31,983 nucleotides of DNA. Origin: JADFAK01 sp047615865 (GTDB taxonomy: Bacteria; Bacteroidota; Bacteroidia; Flavobacteriales_D; Sanyastnellaceae). Where the stretch lies: assembly GCA_047615865.1 (NCBI GenBank), contig JBLHIB010000027.1, positions 1 to 31,983 of the forward strand. The letters run 5' to 3'. Of this stretch, positions 7,752-14,956 are shown in pieces; positions within the stretch are counted from its first letter, which is position 1; each line of letters begins with the position of its first letter. The notes beneath the pieces were generated by a model. The model saw nothing but the letters and a program-made list of their open reading frames with translations, was not told the DNA's origin and did not search any database. A program made the position numbers and the translations under genes.

Positions 7752-8639
7752 ATGGTCTACATTCACTCAACATCCGCAATTTCGGTTCAGGCAGAACAAA
7801 ATGAACTTCTTCCTATCGCCTTCCCTTGTCCAATTGTAGCGCCTAACTACCGCGATTGCATCTCACCTGCCAATATGCGTCGGATGGGAAATGCTGTCAA
7901 GATGGGTGTTTGGTCGGCATTGGAAGCGGGTGCTGGAAAAGAGGAGCCTATCATCGTAGGTTCTGGTATGGGATGCTTGAAAGACTCGGAGAAATTCCTT
8001 GGATCACTGCGCGGGGCGCCGGATATCGTAAGTCCGACTCCTTTTATCCAGTCGACACACAACACGGCTAGCGGACAAATTGCTTTGAACCTCGGCAATC
8101 ACAACTACAACATTACACATGTCCAAAATGGAATCTCTTTTGAGGTAGCCTTGATGGACGGAATGCTTTGGATACAAGGTGGAGAAAACGCAGTTCTCGT
8201 GGGAGGAGTGGATGAAAAGACACCCCTTCTTACGGAAATTGGCGAGGCCTTAGGACTTAGCCAAAAGCAGCTGGATGAATTCAGTGAAGGTGCCACATTT
8301 GCGAAAATCAGTAAAGAAGTTTCCGGGTGCGAATTGCTTGAATGCGAAGTGTTTGCCAATCGCGAAGACGCCATAGCATTTGCCAGCGGCTTAAACGCCG
8401 AAATGATGCTCGTAGGAAATTCAGGCCCTGTTGCTCAAGAGCTTCCTGCTTTCGATGGCGAGATTATCAACTTTAACGACTATTGCGGACTGCACATGTC
8501 CAATTCGGCTTTTGCACTGCACATGGCATTCCTTATTATCACCGAAAAAACGCCCAACCTCGGTCGGCCCGTTTCAATTTGCATTTTCAATCAGTATCTT
8601 GACCGATCATTTGGTGTCACTTACTGCAGAAAACATTGA
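7752..8639 (+). CDS. Beta-ketoacyl synthase chain-length factor-like protein
   Basis: This 295-residue protein has the N-terminal ketosynthase-like domain of the aryl polyene chain-length factor type. Visible pieces are IIVGSGMG at about residues 67-74, SPTPFIQSTHNTASGQIAL at about 94-112 and AVLVGGVDE at about 147-155. The segment that should hold the nucleophile reads THVQNGISFEVALM, so the active-site cysteine is lost. The histidine-bearing C-terminal motifs are also absent. In known aryl polyene systems such a subunit (ApeC) pairs with the ketosynthase ApeO and shapes the chain-length pocket. It starts one base after ketosynthase 3, the obvious partner. Its stop overlaps the TTG start of the deacetylase gene. 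Confidence 0.8.
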   Translation: MVYIHSTSAISVQAEQNELLPIAFPCPIVAPNYRDCISPANMRRMGNAVKMGVWSALEAGAGKEEPIIVGSGMGCLKDSEKFLGSLRGAPDIVSPTPFIQSTHNTASGQIALNLGNHNYNITHVQNGISFEVALMDGMLWIQGGENAVLVGGVDEKTPLLTEIGEALGLSQKQLDEFSEGATFAKISKEVSGCELLECEVFANREDAIAFASGLNAEMMLVGNSGPVAQELPAFDGEIINFNDYCGLHMSNSAFALHMAFLIITEKTPNLGRPVSICIFNQYLDRSFGVTYCRKH

Positions 8640-9391
8640 AAATTTACCTACTCAACATCTTGACCTTGGTATTTTGCACGCTTGCATTTATGCAGTGGGA
8701 AAGTCCGCTACGTTGGTATATCATAGCTTCGATTGTGGTGATTCATATGCTCATTCTTTTTTTCGCAGTCAAGAATGTTCAACTCAGATTTTTTATCCCT
8801 TATGTCAATTCTACCAGAGGACAAGGTGCGCTTTTGACCTTTGACGACGGACCTATCGATAGCGATACCTTGCGGGTTGCTGAGACCCTTAGCAAGCATG
8901 GAGTTAAAGGAGTTTTCTTTCTTATTGGCGAGCAGATATCCGAACATCAGAATATCGTAAAAGGGTTGATTTCCATGGGGCACATGATCGGTAATCACAG
9001 CTATTCACACGCTAAGAACTTCCCGATGATGACCACCCAAAGTGTTGTTGAAGACATTGAAAAATGCGCTGGCCAGATTGAGCCACTTACGCCTCAATCT
9101 ATAGTTCCTTTTCGAGTGCCTTATGGACTTACGAATCCACGAATTGGTCGAGCGGTAAAACGCATGAACCTCCTTACAATAGGATGGAATCTTCGATCAT
9201 TTGACACTATGAAATCGGGGGATGAAGTGAGTAAAAAGCTTAAAAAGAACATTAAAAATAACAGCATCGTACTTTTACACGACCACAGTGATTTCTCCAA
9301 GAACAATTTGGACGAGTTTTTGCAGTGGGCAGCACGTAATGAAATCAAATTCGCCGACCCACATGCATTTATCGATTCGATTCAATCTTAA
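8636..9391 (+). CDS. Membrane-anchored NodB-type polysaccharide deacetylase
   Basis: The 251-residue product has two hydrophobic segments at about residues 3-19 and 27-45, then a NodB homology domain. Motif 1 is FDDGP at 69-73, motif 2 is the metal-binding GNHSYSH with His121 and His125, and motif 3 is FRVPYG. These are the residues of metal-dependent carbohydrate esterase family 4, which removes N-acetyl groups from sugars such as GlcNAc. I use the TTG at 8636 because it overlaps the previous stop as TTGA, as ketosynthase 3 does, and includes the first membrane segment. An ATG start at 8690 is possible. Its place in the pigment operon is curious: it may deacetylate a sugar of the pigment carrier or of the envelope. 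The substrate is unknown. Confidence 0.85.
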   Translation: MKIYLLNILTLVFCTLAFMQWESPLRWYIIASIVVIHMLILFFAVKNVQLRFFIPYVNSTRGQGALLTFDDGPIDSDTLRVAETLSKHGVKGVFFLIGEQISEHQNIVKGLISMGHMIGNHSYSHAKNFPMMTTQSVVEDIEKCAGQIEPLTPQSIVPFRVPYGLTNPRIGRAVKRMNLLTIGWNLRSFDTMKSGDEVSKKLKKNIKNNSIVLLHDHSDFSKNNLDEFLQWAARNEIKFADPHAFIDSIQS

Positions 9392-10019
9392 GACGTTTGG
9401 GCTATTCCTATGCGCGATGTTTATCACCGCTTTCGGTTTTGCTCAGGATTATAAGCCTTTGGCAAATGCATCGGCCTTTGTCGCCGCGTACCAAAAAGCA
9501 GCCGAATCGCATGAGACTTTGTCGGCCACGTATGTCCAAAACAAACATCTTTCATACATGAACAAGCCCATTCAGTCCGATGGAATATTCTATGCTTCAG
9601 GTCAAGACAAAATTCGCTGGGAAGAAGTGAAACCCAATAGCAATATTTTGATCATGAATGGAGAGATGGCTTATGTCGTGAAAGATGGAGAAACGGAAGC
9701 TTTTGATTTGAGTAAAAATCGACAATTTTCGATGATCAATGAAATGATGTCGTCGGTTTTGTCTGGAGATTTGGCAGACAACGAAGACTTTGAAATCACC
9801 TTTTTTGAAAGTGCATCTGGTTATAAAGTCCACCTCGTTCCGGAGAAAAAAATGGTGAGAAAATTTGTCGCAATGGTCGAGCTTGTCGTAGCGAAGAATA
9901 CCTACTTTCTGGATAATATGACCATGTCAGAGGCTGATGGAAACTCTACCGAGATTTTATTTTCCAATCAAAAGGCCAACCTTCCCCTTGAAATGACGAT
10001 TTTTGAGCCCACGAATTGA
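9363..10019 (+). CDS. LolA-like outer-membrane lipoprotein carrier protein
   Basis: This 218-residue periplasmic protein starts with a signal peptide of about 27 residues ending AFGFA before Gln-Asp. The mature part has the LolA/LolB-like pattern: a SATYVQNKHLSYM strand, SDGIFYASGQDKIRWE, SNILIMNGEMAYVV and a SVLSGDL segment. Two GTG/ATG codons upstream in the same frame would only prepend a non-signal stretch, so I prefer ATG 9363, which overlaps the deacetylase gene by 29 bp. Aryl polyene clusters carry such a LolA homologue. It probably shuttles the lipidic pigment or a lipid-linked precursor across the periplasm, not ordinary lipoproteins. That function is inference. Confidence 0.83.
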   Translation: MHLSIRFNLKTFGLFLCAMFITAFGFAQDYKPLANASAFVAAYQKAAESHETLSATYVQNKHLSYMNKPIQSDGIFYASGQDKIRWEEVKPNSNILIMNGEMAYVVKDGETEAFDLSKNRQFSMINEMMSSVLSGDLADNEDFEITFFESASGYKVHLVPEKKMVRKFVAMVELVVAKNTYFLDNMTMSEADGNSTEILFSNQKANLPLEMTIFEPTN

Positions 10020-10022
10020 ATT

Positions 10023-10385
10023 ATGGCAGCTTTCTATAATAAAACGGCGTCTTCGAAGGACGAGAAAGGTTGGGTTTTTAATGTTACTTTGAACGACGAT
10101 CACCCAGTCTACAAAGGACATTTTCCGGGACAACCTATTGCTCCTGGAGTGATGTTCGCGGCAATGATCAAAGAACTCACTGAAGAGATTAGCGGGAAGA
10201 AATTGTTCTTGAACGAAGCCCGAAGCATCAAATTTCTAAAATTTGTTGACCCCAATGCTACCCCTACATTGGACGTGTACATCACGTGCACAGATACTGA
10301 AGAGGGCGTAAAAATCATCTCACGAGCGGATCATGGCGGAGCAACATATTTCAAACTCAATGCAAGCTTCAAAGACGTATCCTAA
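10023..10385 (+). CDS. Hotdog-fold 3-hydroxyacyl-ACP dehydratase subunit, ApeI-like
   Basis: This 120-residue hotdog protein has a textbook GHFPGQPIAPGV motif with catalytic His33. The acidic residue expected 14 positions later is replaced by Ala47 in GVMFAAMIKEL. The gene at 3767-4183 shows the reverse: it keeps the Glu and lacks GHFPG. Together they could form one complete active site, as in the known ApeI:ApeP heterodimer that dehydrates 3-hydroxyacyl-ACP during polyene synthesis. It lies 3 bp after the LolA gene and overlaps the glycosyltransferase gene. Its separation from its partner by almost 6 kb within the operon is unusual for a heterodimer pair. Confidence 0.85.
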   Translation: MAAFYNKTASSKDEKGWVFNVTLNDDHPVYKGHFPGQPIAPGVMFAAMIKELTEEISGKKLFLNEARSIKFLKFVDPNATPTLDVYITCTDTEEGVKIISRADHGGATYFKLNASFKDVS

Positions 10386-11547
10386 GGACTGCGCCGATCT
10401 GAAAATTTGCCTTCTCGTTGCCACATACGACAACGCAAAGACGCTTAAACGTGTGATTTCTGATGTGCTTAAATATTGCACTGATGTGTTCATTGTCAAT
10501 GACGGCAGCACAGACGATACGAAGGGAATTCTGAGCGAGTTTGAACAAGCCGCTACCATTATTCATTTTGACGAAAACCAAGGTAAAGGAGCCGCTTTAA
10601 AAGTGGGTTTAGCGCGCGCTGCGGAAATGGGTTTTCGCTATGCCGTCACCATTGATAGTGATGGACAACATCTGGCCGAAAATATTCCGTTGTTCATAGA
10701 CGCACTTCAAGAAAATCCTGACAGTCTCATAATTGGTGCTCGCGACTTGATCAGTGAAGGTGCTCCTAAGAAAAGCAGTTTTGGGAATCGCTTCTCAAAT
10801 TTCTGGTTTTGGATTGAGACAGGACAGAGATTACCAGATACACAAACTGGTTTTCGAGCCTACCCTTTGCATCACACCAAAGGCATGAAATTTTACACCG
10901 GGAAGTTCGAATTCGAAATTGAAATCCTCGTTCGTCTCGCCTGGAAAGAGGTCAAGATATTCAACGTTCCCGTCCGCGCAATTTACGACCCTGAAGAACG
11001 GGTAAGTCACTTCCGACCGGGTCCAGATTTCTTTCGAATTAGTTTACTCAATACAGCACTCGTTACCATCACACTCCTCTGGCAATTGCCACTTCGTCTT
11101 TTCAGGTACGTGAAGCAACAAGGAATTTGGAAAGTGATCAAAGAAGACCTTATTGACATCAATGAACCTACTGGTAAAAAGAGCTCGGCAATCGGCTTCG
11201 GATTATTCATGGGTATTGCTCCGCTCTGGGGATTTCAGATGTTGGTGGCTGCGGCACTGGCAGTTCCGTTGAAGTTGAACAAAGTTGTAGTACTGGCATT
11301 CTCCAATATTTCTATTCCCCCTGCCATTCCATTTATCATCTACGGATCTTATAAGATGGGCGGACTATTCATTGCCAATCCCAATAAAATTGACAATTGG
11401 AGAGATATGACCTTGGAGTCTATCTACATCAACTTTTCGCAGTATCTCATAGGTAGCTTTGCGCTTGCGCTGACTGCCGGAATTTTGGGGTTCCTAGTAT
11501 CGTTTAGTATCTTGACTATCATCCGAAAAAATCGAAAAAATGCTTGA
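10360..11547 (+). CDS. Family 2 glycosyltransferase fused to DUF2062 membrane domain
   Basis: The 395-residue product has an N-terminal GT-A domain: VATYDNAKTL near residue 20, VNDGSTDDT near 47, and the metal-binding DSDGQH near 99-104. A Q-T-G-F-R motif follows near the end of the catalytic part. The C-terminal third is a DUF2062 domain with hydrophobic segments (GFGLFMGIAPLWGFQMLVAA and later ones). It is thus an inner-membrane enzyme that probably moves a sugar to a lipid acceptor. An in-frame ATG at 10333 gives nine more residues; I prefer 10360 because the overlap with the dehydratase gene is smaller. It is the last gene of the pigment operon. Its product could decorate the pigment or a lipid carrier. 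The acceptor cannot be named. Confidence 0.85.
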   Translation: MQASKTYPKDCADLKICLLVATYDNAKTLKRVISDVLKYCTDVFIVNDGSTDDTKGILSEFEQAATIIHFDENQGKGAALKVGLARAAEMGFRYAVTIDSDGQHLAENIPLFIDALQENPDSLIIGARDLISEGAPKKSSFGNRFSNFWFWIETGQRLPDTQTGFRAYPLHHTKGMKFYTGKFEFEIEILVRLAWKEVKIFNVPVRAIYDPEERVSHFRPGPDFFRISLLNTALVTITLLWQLPLRLFRYVKQQGIWKVIKEDLIDINEPTGKKSSAIGFGLFMGIAPLWGFQMLVAAALAVPLKLNKVVVLAFSNISIPPAIPFIIYGSYKMGGLFIANPNKIDNWRDMTLESIYINFSQYLIGSFALALTAGILGFLVSFSILTIIRKNRKNA

Positions 11548-12322
11548 GAACGAAGAGAATATAGAAGATGCCCCGGAAGAGGAAATTCAGACGGAATTCA
11601 GACTTGACGCATTGGCGCTTAAAGCCGAATTGTTCGACACCCGAACTCGTGCTGAGAATTACATCAAAGAATTCGGCTTACTCGTAGACGGGAAAAATAT
11701 CAAAAAACCGGGGAAGAAATTTGAGGCTGATGCAAAGCTTGAACTTTCAGTACCGCCATTAAAATGGGTTAGCCGTGCTGCTTTAAAACTCATTGAAGCT
11801 TTAGATCGTTGGGATGTTAAGCCCGCTGGGCAAATATGTTTAGACGTAGGTTCATCTACCGGTGGTTTTACGGAAGTATTGATTGATCGTGGCGCAACTA
11901 AAGTATATGCTGTAGATACAGGTACTGCTCAACTTCATCCTTCACTTCATAACGTGAAGGAAATAATATCGATGGAGCAAACAGACATACGCACTGCAGG
12001 AAAGTTGATTCCTGAGGCCTCTTCGCTCATTGTTGTTGATGTTTCATTCATCTCCCTTGAACGGATTTTCCCTACCTTGAGGCAATACGCTTCTCCTGAG
12101 TCAACAATCATCACACTTTTCAAACCGCAATTTGAAGTCGGCAAAGCTTTCGTTCGCAAAAACGGAATTGTTAAAGATGAAAACAGAGTGATCAAAGTCC
12201 GCAACAGATTGATCGAAAACGCTGACCTTTGTGGTATTAAACATTGGAAGACCATTGATTCACCTGTTACAGGCGGCGATGGCAACAAAGAGTATTTGAT
12301 GCTCTGGAAATTCAAAACATAG
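11540..12322 (+). CDS. tlyA: TlyA-family rRNA (cytidine-2'-O)-methyltransferase
   Basis: This 260-residue protein starts with a short acidic tail of about 18 residues. An S4-like RNA-binding domain (about 20-72) is followed by an FtsJ/RrmJ-type methyltransferase domain. VSRAALKL lies at 77-84 and the SAM-binding DVGSSTGGFT at 102-111. Further on are VVDVSFISL and LFKPQFEVG, with the Lys-Asp-Lys positions typical for 2'-O-methylation. In other bacteria TlyA methylates cytidines of 16S and 23S rRNA. The start ATG at 11540 overlaps the glycosyltransferase stop by 8 bp, so the two are likely cotranscribed. This ties a translation-related enzyme to the pigment operon. Hemolysin naming in databases is historical. 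Confidence 0.88.
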   Translation: MLENEENIEDAPEEEIQTEFRLDALALKAELFDTRTRAENYIKEFGLLVDGKNIKKPGKKFEADAKLELSVPPLKWVSRAALKLIEALDRWDVKPAGQICLDVGSSTGGFTEVLIDRGATKVYAVDTGTAQLHPSLHNVKEIISMEQTDIRTAGKLIPEASSLIVVDVSFISLERIFPTLRQYASPESTIITLFKPQFEVGKAFVRKNGIVKDENRVIKVRNRLIENADLCGIKHWKTIDSPVTGGDGNKEYLMLWKFKT

Positions 12323-12326
12323 AACA

Positions 12327-13556
12327 GTGACAACTTCGAAGCTAGACATTCAAGCTATTCGCAAACAGTTTCCGATTCTCAATCAGAAAGTGAATGGCTA
12401 TCCTTTGGTATACCTTGACAATGCGGCGAGCAATCAGAAGCCCAAGGCAGTCATAGATGCGATAACCAACTATTATGAAACCACGCACTCCAATGTTCAC
12501 CGCGGAGTGCACTATCTGTCTCAAAGAGCTACAGAGGCCTTTGAACAAGGCCGAGAGACCATGGCAAAATTTGTCAACGCTGGTCATCTAAATGAAATCG
12601 TCTTTACCTCTGGAACGACAGACTCCATCAATTTGGTCGCGCAGAGTTGGGGGCGAAAGTTTTTGCAAGCAGGGGACGAAATAATCCTCTCTCATTTAGA
12701 GCATCATTCGAACATTGTTCCTTGGCAAATGGTGTGCGAAGAAAAAGGAGCCACAATTAAAGTAATTCCAGTTAACGCTCAAGGTGAGCTGGAGCAAGAG
12801 GCCTACCGTCAGTTGTTGTCGGACAAGACGAAATTGGTGGCGGTTAACCACATAAGCAACACGCTTGGAACCATTAATCCAATCAAACAAATGGCAGCAG
12901 ACGCGCATGCCGTTGGAGCTGTTTTTCTTGCCGATGGAGCACAAGCCACCTCCCATGTTCCTTTGGATGTGCAAGATCTTGACTGTGACTTCTATACGAT
13001 TTCTGGACACAAGATGTATGGCCCGACAGGAATTGGAATCTTGTATGGCAAACTAGATATTCTCAACGCAATGCCTCCTTGGAAAGGTGGCGGGGAGATG
13101 ATTAAGTCCGTCTCATTCGAAAAAACGGAGTACAACGATCTACCGCATAAATTTGAAGCGGGAACACCTCACATTGAAGGTGTTATAGCTCTTGCAGCAG
13201 CGGCAAAGTGGATGACCGACCAAGGTATTGCCGAAATGGCCAAGCACGAAGACCATTTGCAAGAACTTGCAACCGAAGGATTGAAAACCATTGACGGGCT
13301 TAAACTTATTGGCACGGCGAAGGATAAGGCATCGGTAGTTTCTTTTATAGTGGAAGGCACACATCCCTTTGACATTGGCTCTCTATTGGACCAAATGGGC
13401 ATTGCCGTTCGCACAGGACATCACTGCACTGAACCTCTGATGGAGCTCTTTTGTATTCCTGGAACAGTCCGAGCTTCTTTTAGTGTTTACAATACGGAAG
13501 AAGAAGTCCAAAAACTCATTGATGGCGTGAAGAAAGCCTGTTCAATGTTGCTTTAA
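12327..13556 (+). CDS. sufS: Cysteine desulfurase SufS
   Basis: This 409-residue class V aminotransferase releases sulfur from cysteine for iron-sulfur cluster assembly, with pyridoxal phosphate as cofactor. The PLP lysine is Lys229 in SGHKMYGPTG. The persulfide-forming cysteine is Cys367 in RTGHHCTEPLM, the group II (SufS/CsdA) signature. The reading frame starts with GTG at 12327, four bases after the tlyA stop; no in-frame ATG exists close by that would keep the conserved N-terminus IRKQFPIL. SufB, SufC and SufD are not adjacent, and its activator SufE lies almost 8 kb downstream. The gene appears intact and is followed by an intergenic region with a new promoter. Confidence 0.94.
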   Translation: MTTSKLDIQAIRKQFPILNQKVNGYPLVYLDNAASNQKPKAVIDAITNYYETTHSNVHRGVHYLSQRATEAFEQGRETMAKFVNAGHLNEIVFTSGTTDSINLVAQSWGRKFLQAGDEIILSHLEHHSNIVPWQMVCEEKGATIKVIPVNAQGELEQEAYRQLLSDKTKLVAVNHISNTLGTINPIKQMAADAHAVGAVFLADGAQATSHVPLDVQDLDCDFYTISGHKMYGPTGIGILYGKLDILNAMPPWKGGGEMIKSVSFEKTEYNDLPHKFEAGTPHIEGVIALAAAAKWMTDQGIAEMAKHEDHLQELATEGLKTIDGLKLIGTAKDKASVVSFIVEGTHPFDIGSLLDQMGIAVRTGHHCTEPLMELFCIPGTVRASFSVYNTEEEVQKLIDGVKKACSMLL

Positions 13557-13602
13557 ATTCCAAGCATTGCCACAAATCTGATTGAAGGAGTTCCTCTTCT
13601 TA

Positions 13603-13635
13603 TTTGCGCGTAAGCGCTTATCTTTCATATATTTA
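13603..13635 (+). promoter_or_regulatory. Candidate Bacteroidota-type promoter with a palindrome in the spacer
   Basis: TTTG at 13603-13606 and TATATTTA at 13628-13635 fit the -33 and -7 elements (TTTG and TAnnTTTG) with 21 bp between them. The -7 element has one mismatch at its last base. The spacer holds a perfect 10-bp palindrome, TAAGCGCTTA, at 13611-13620. It would drive the secreted protein gene that starts 68 bp downstream. A regulator bound to the palindrome would block RNA polymerase. This rests on pattern matching alone. Confidence 0.4.
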
Positions 13636-13703
13636 CCTTACACTCCTAATTGTGCGAGCTCTTGACCCTATGTCAAGAAAATGAAAACCAAACCTCTATT
13701 GCC

Positions 13704-14510
13704 ATGAAAAAGTACATCATCCTTTCTCTTTGTATCCTAGGTGGATATTCAGCTTTCGCTCAACTCGGTTCAGGAATGAATCAATGGAAAATAAGCTCGG
13801 TGGGCCACCAACATGGGATGCTGATGGATGAATACCAAACCATGTCGATTGACTGGATGCGTGGACATACCAAGAACGAGGAGGTGATCGCAATGGAGGA
13901 AGGAGATTACGATATTCAAAATGAGGCTTGCGTAATGGGGGCTCAGCTAGGTTTTAATCTTGGCCTTTCAAGCACGAACTTGAAGAATGAAGAAGTAAGT
14001 ACCTCACAAGAAATTCGATTTTCTGTGAATGCGGTTATGGGTCGTGAAGCGATGGTGCAGTACAATGAAACTGCCGAAAACAATATTGACACCAAATCTA
14101 CAGTATTCTGTTTGGTGGACAACGAGGTCAATGTTTCTGGCGCCTACCTATTGAAAAAGAGACTTTGGCGTTTAGATTTTGGCGCGGGTCTAGGTGGTTC
14201 TGTGGGAACCAACTTCAATCCAGAGATGCTTAAAATCCGTAGCAATTCAAACGGAAACCTAGAGGAGATCAACAACTCAAGCACAACGGAAACTGAGACT
14301 TACGCGGCTAAAAACTCTGTCTTCGGTAGAATATACGTTCCACTTACTGTAGGTATTTGGATGGGTGACAAGTTGGAGTTTACTGTAGAGCATCGCATTG
14401 GAACTGGCGCCGAAAAAGTCATCGATGGTGGCACAAACAAAATGGGTCCTTCATTGGCCATGTTGTTCGGGTTGAGATGGCATTTGGATTCTTTTGTGGC
14501 TGTTAAATAA
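13704..14510 (+). CDS. Secreted or outer-membrane protein of unknown function
   Basis: I do not recognise this 268-residue protein. It starts with a signal peptide, MKKYIILSLCILGGYSAFA, with likely cleavage before Gln20. The frame is open further upstream to 13650, but only ATG 13704 gives a proper signal peptide. The mature part is rich in Gly, Asn, Thr and Ser and has alternating hydrophobic stretches such as FGAGLGGSVGTNF and GRIYVPLTVGIW. It ends LAMLFGLRWHLDSFVAVK. This looks like a small beta-barrel or beta-rich outer-membrane protein, but no family can be named. It stands alone between sufS and the repeat relic, with its own candidate promoter at 13603-13635. Confidence 0.75.
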   Translation: MKKYIILSLCILGGYSAFAQLGSGMNQWKISSVGHQHGMLMDEYQTMSIDWMRGHTKNEEVIAMEEGDYDIQNEACVMGAQLGFNLGLSSTNLKNEEVSTSQEIRFSVNAVMGREAMVQYNETAENNIDTKSTVFCLVDNEVNVSGAYLLKKRLWRLDFGAGLGGSVGTNFNPEMLKIRSNSNGNLEEINNSSTTETETYAAKNSVFGRIYVPLTVGIWMGDKLEFTVEHRIGTGAEKVIDGGTNKMGPSLAMLFGLRWHLDSFVAVK

Positions 14511-14539
14511 TTTGAAATATTATTGGTTCGCTTTTACCT

Positions 14540-14800
14540 TGATTTTGATTGTATCCCAGTCAGAGTGGATATTCTTGTGACCACACCATTCTATGCAGTA
14601 AAGAATGTTGGTACTTACCCACTCTCTCGTGCACGTTTGTAGCGCGTTCAAATGTTTCAAATGTATTGTTCTTTTCCATCAAGGCTTGTCGAGTTGGAAA
14701 ATAAAGGTGCCAGTCACAAACTGGCACCAGTGCGGGAATATATAGGCCCCGGTTACAGATTGGGACCGCGGCAAGAATCATCGGCTATCATTCTATCATG
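14540..14800 (-). repeat. Degenerate dispersed repeat relic with palindromic units (copy A)
   Basis: No intact gene is seen in the 446-bp gap from 14511 to 14956. Within it, 14626-14656 matches 26448-26478 at 26 of 31 bases, so it is one copy of a dispersed repeat. Just beside it is a perfect 9-bp hairpin, GGTGCCAGT with a 5-base loop and ACTGGCACC (14706-14728). A related unit lies at 14745-14767, about 39 bp on; the two minus-strand units agree at about 15 of 22 bases. A 73-codon minus-strand open frame at 14560-14781 crosses both and contains the similar peptides VPICNRGLYIP and VPVCDWHLYFP. I read it as repeat-derived, not as a real gene. The structure recalls REP-type or transposase-associated elements, but no transposase is present. 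Confidence 0.55.
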
Positions 14801-14893
14801 GCACAGCAAGTGACTCACAACACATCATTCAATCACTGTTTCATTTTGTTAATTTAAAATTCCCCTCCCATTTTTCCGTAGTTTTAGTTCCTG

Positions 14894-14920
14894 TTGAATT
14901 CCGAGTCTCTTAGAATTCAA
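14894..14920. promoter_or_regulatory. Candidate operator: 8-bp perfect inverted repeat upstream of the molybdenum hydroxylase genes
   Basis: TTGAATTC at 14894-14901 and GAATTCAA at 14913-14920 are exact reverse complements separated by 11 bases. The half-site centres are 19 bp apart, close to two helical turns, as expected for a dimeric regulator. The site ends 36 bp before the start of the 2Fe-2S subunit gene. No regulator gene is adjacent, so the binding protein is unknown. No clear -7/-33 pair was found nearby. Confidence 0.4.
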
Positions 14921-14956
14921 ATTAACCACATTTGATTCCTTTCAAATTCCTCACCC

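Noticed and set aside
8431..8844. Plus-strand frame of 137 codons across the chain-length factor and deacetylase junction
   Set aside because: It overlaps two well-supported genes in another frame and has shadow composition.
14560..14781. A 73-codon minus-strand frame as a real gene
   Set aside because: It lies across the hairpin units and the dispersed repeat. Its peptide is explained by the repeat pattern, and no start context or partner gene is seen.
14821..14956. Molybdenum cofactor riboswitch or standard promoter before the hydroxylase operon
   Set aside because: No riboswitch-like core could be drawn, and TAnnTTTG-like boxes such as TAGTTTTA at 14879 lack a properly spaced -33 element.
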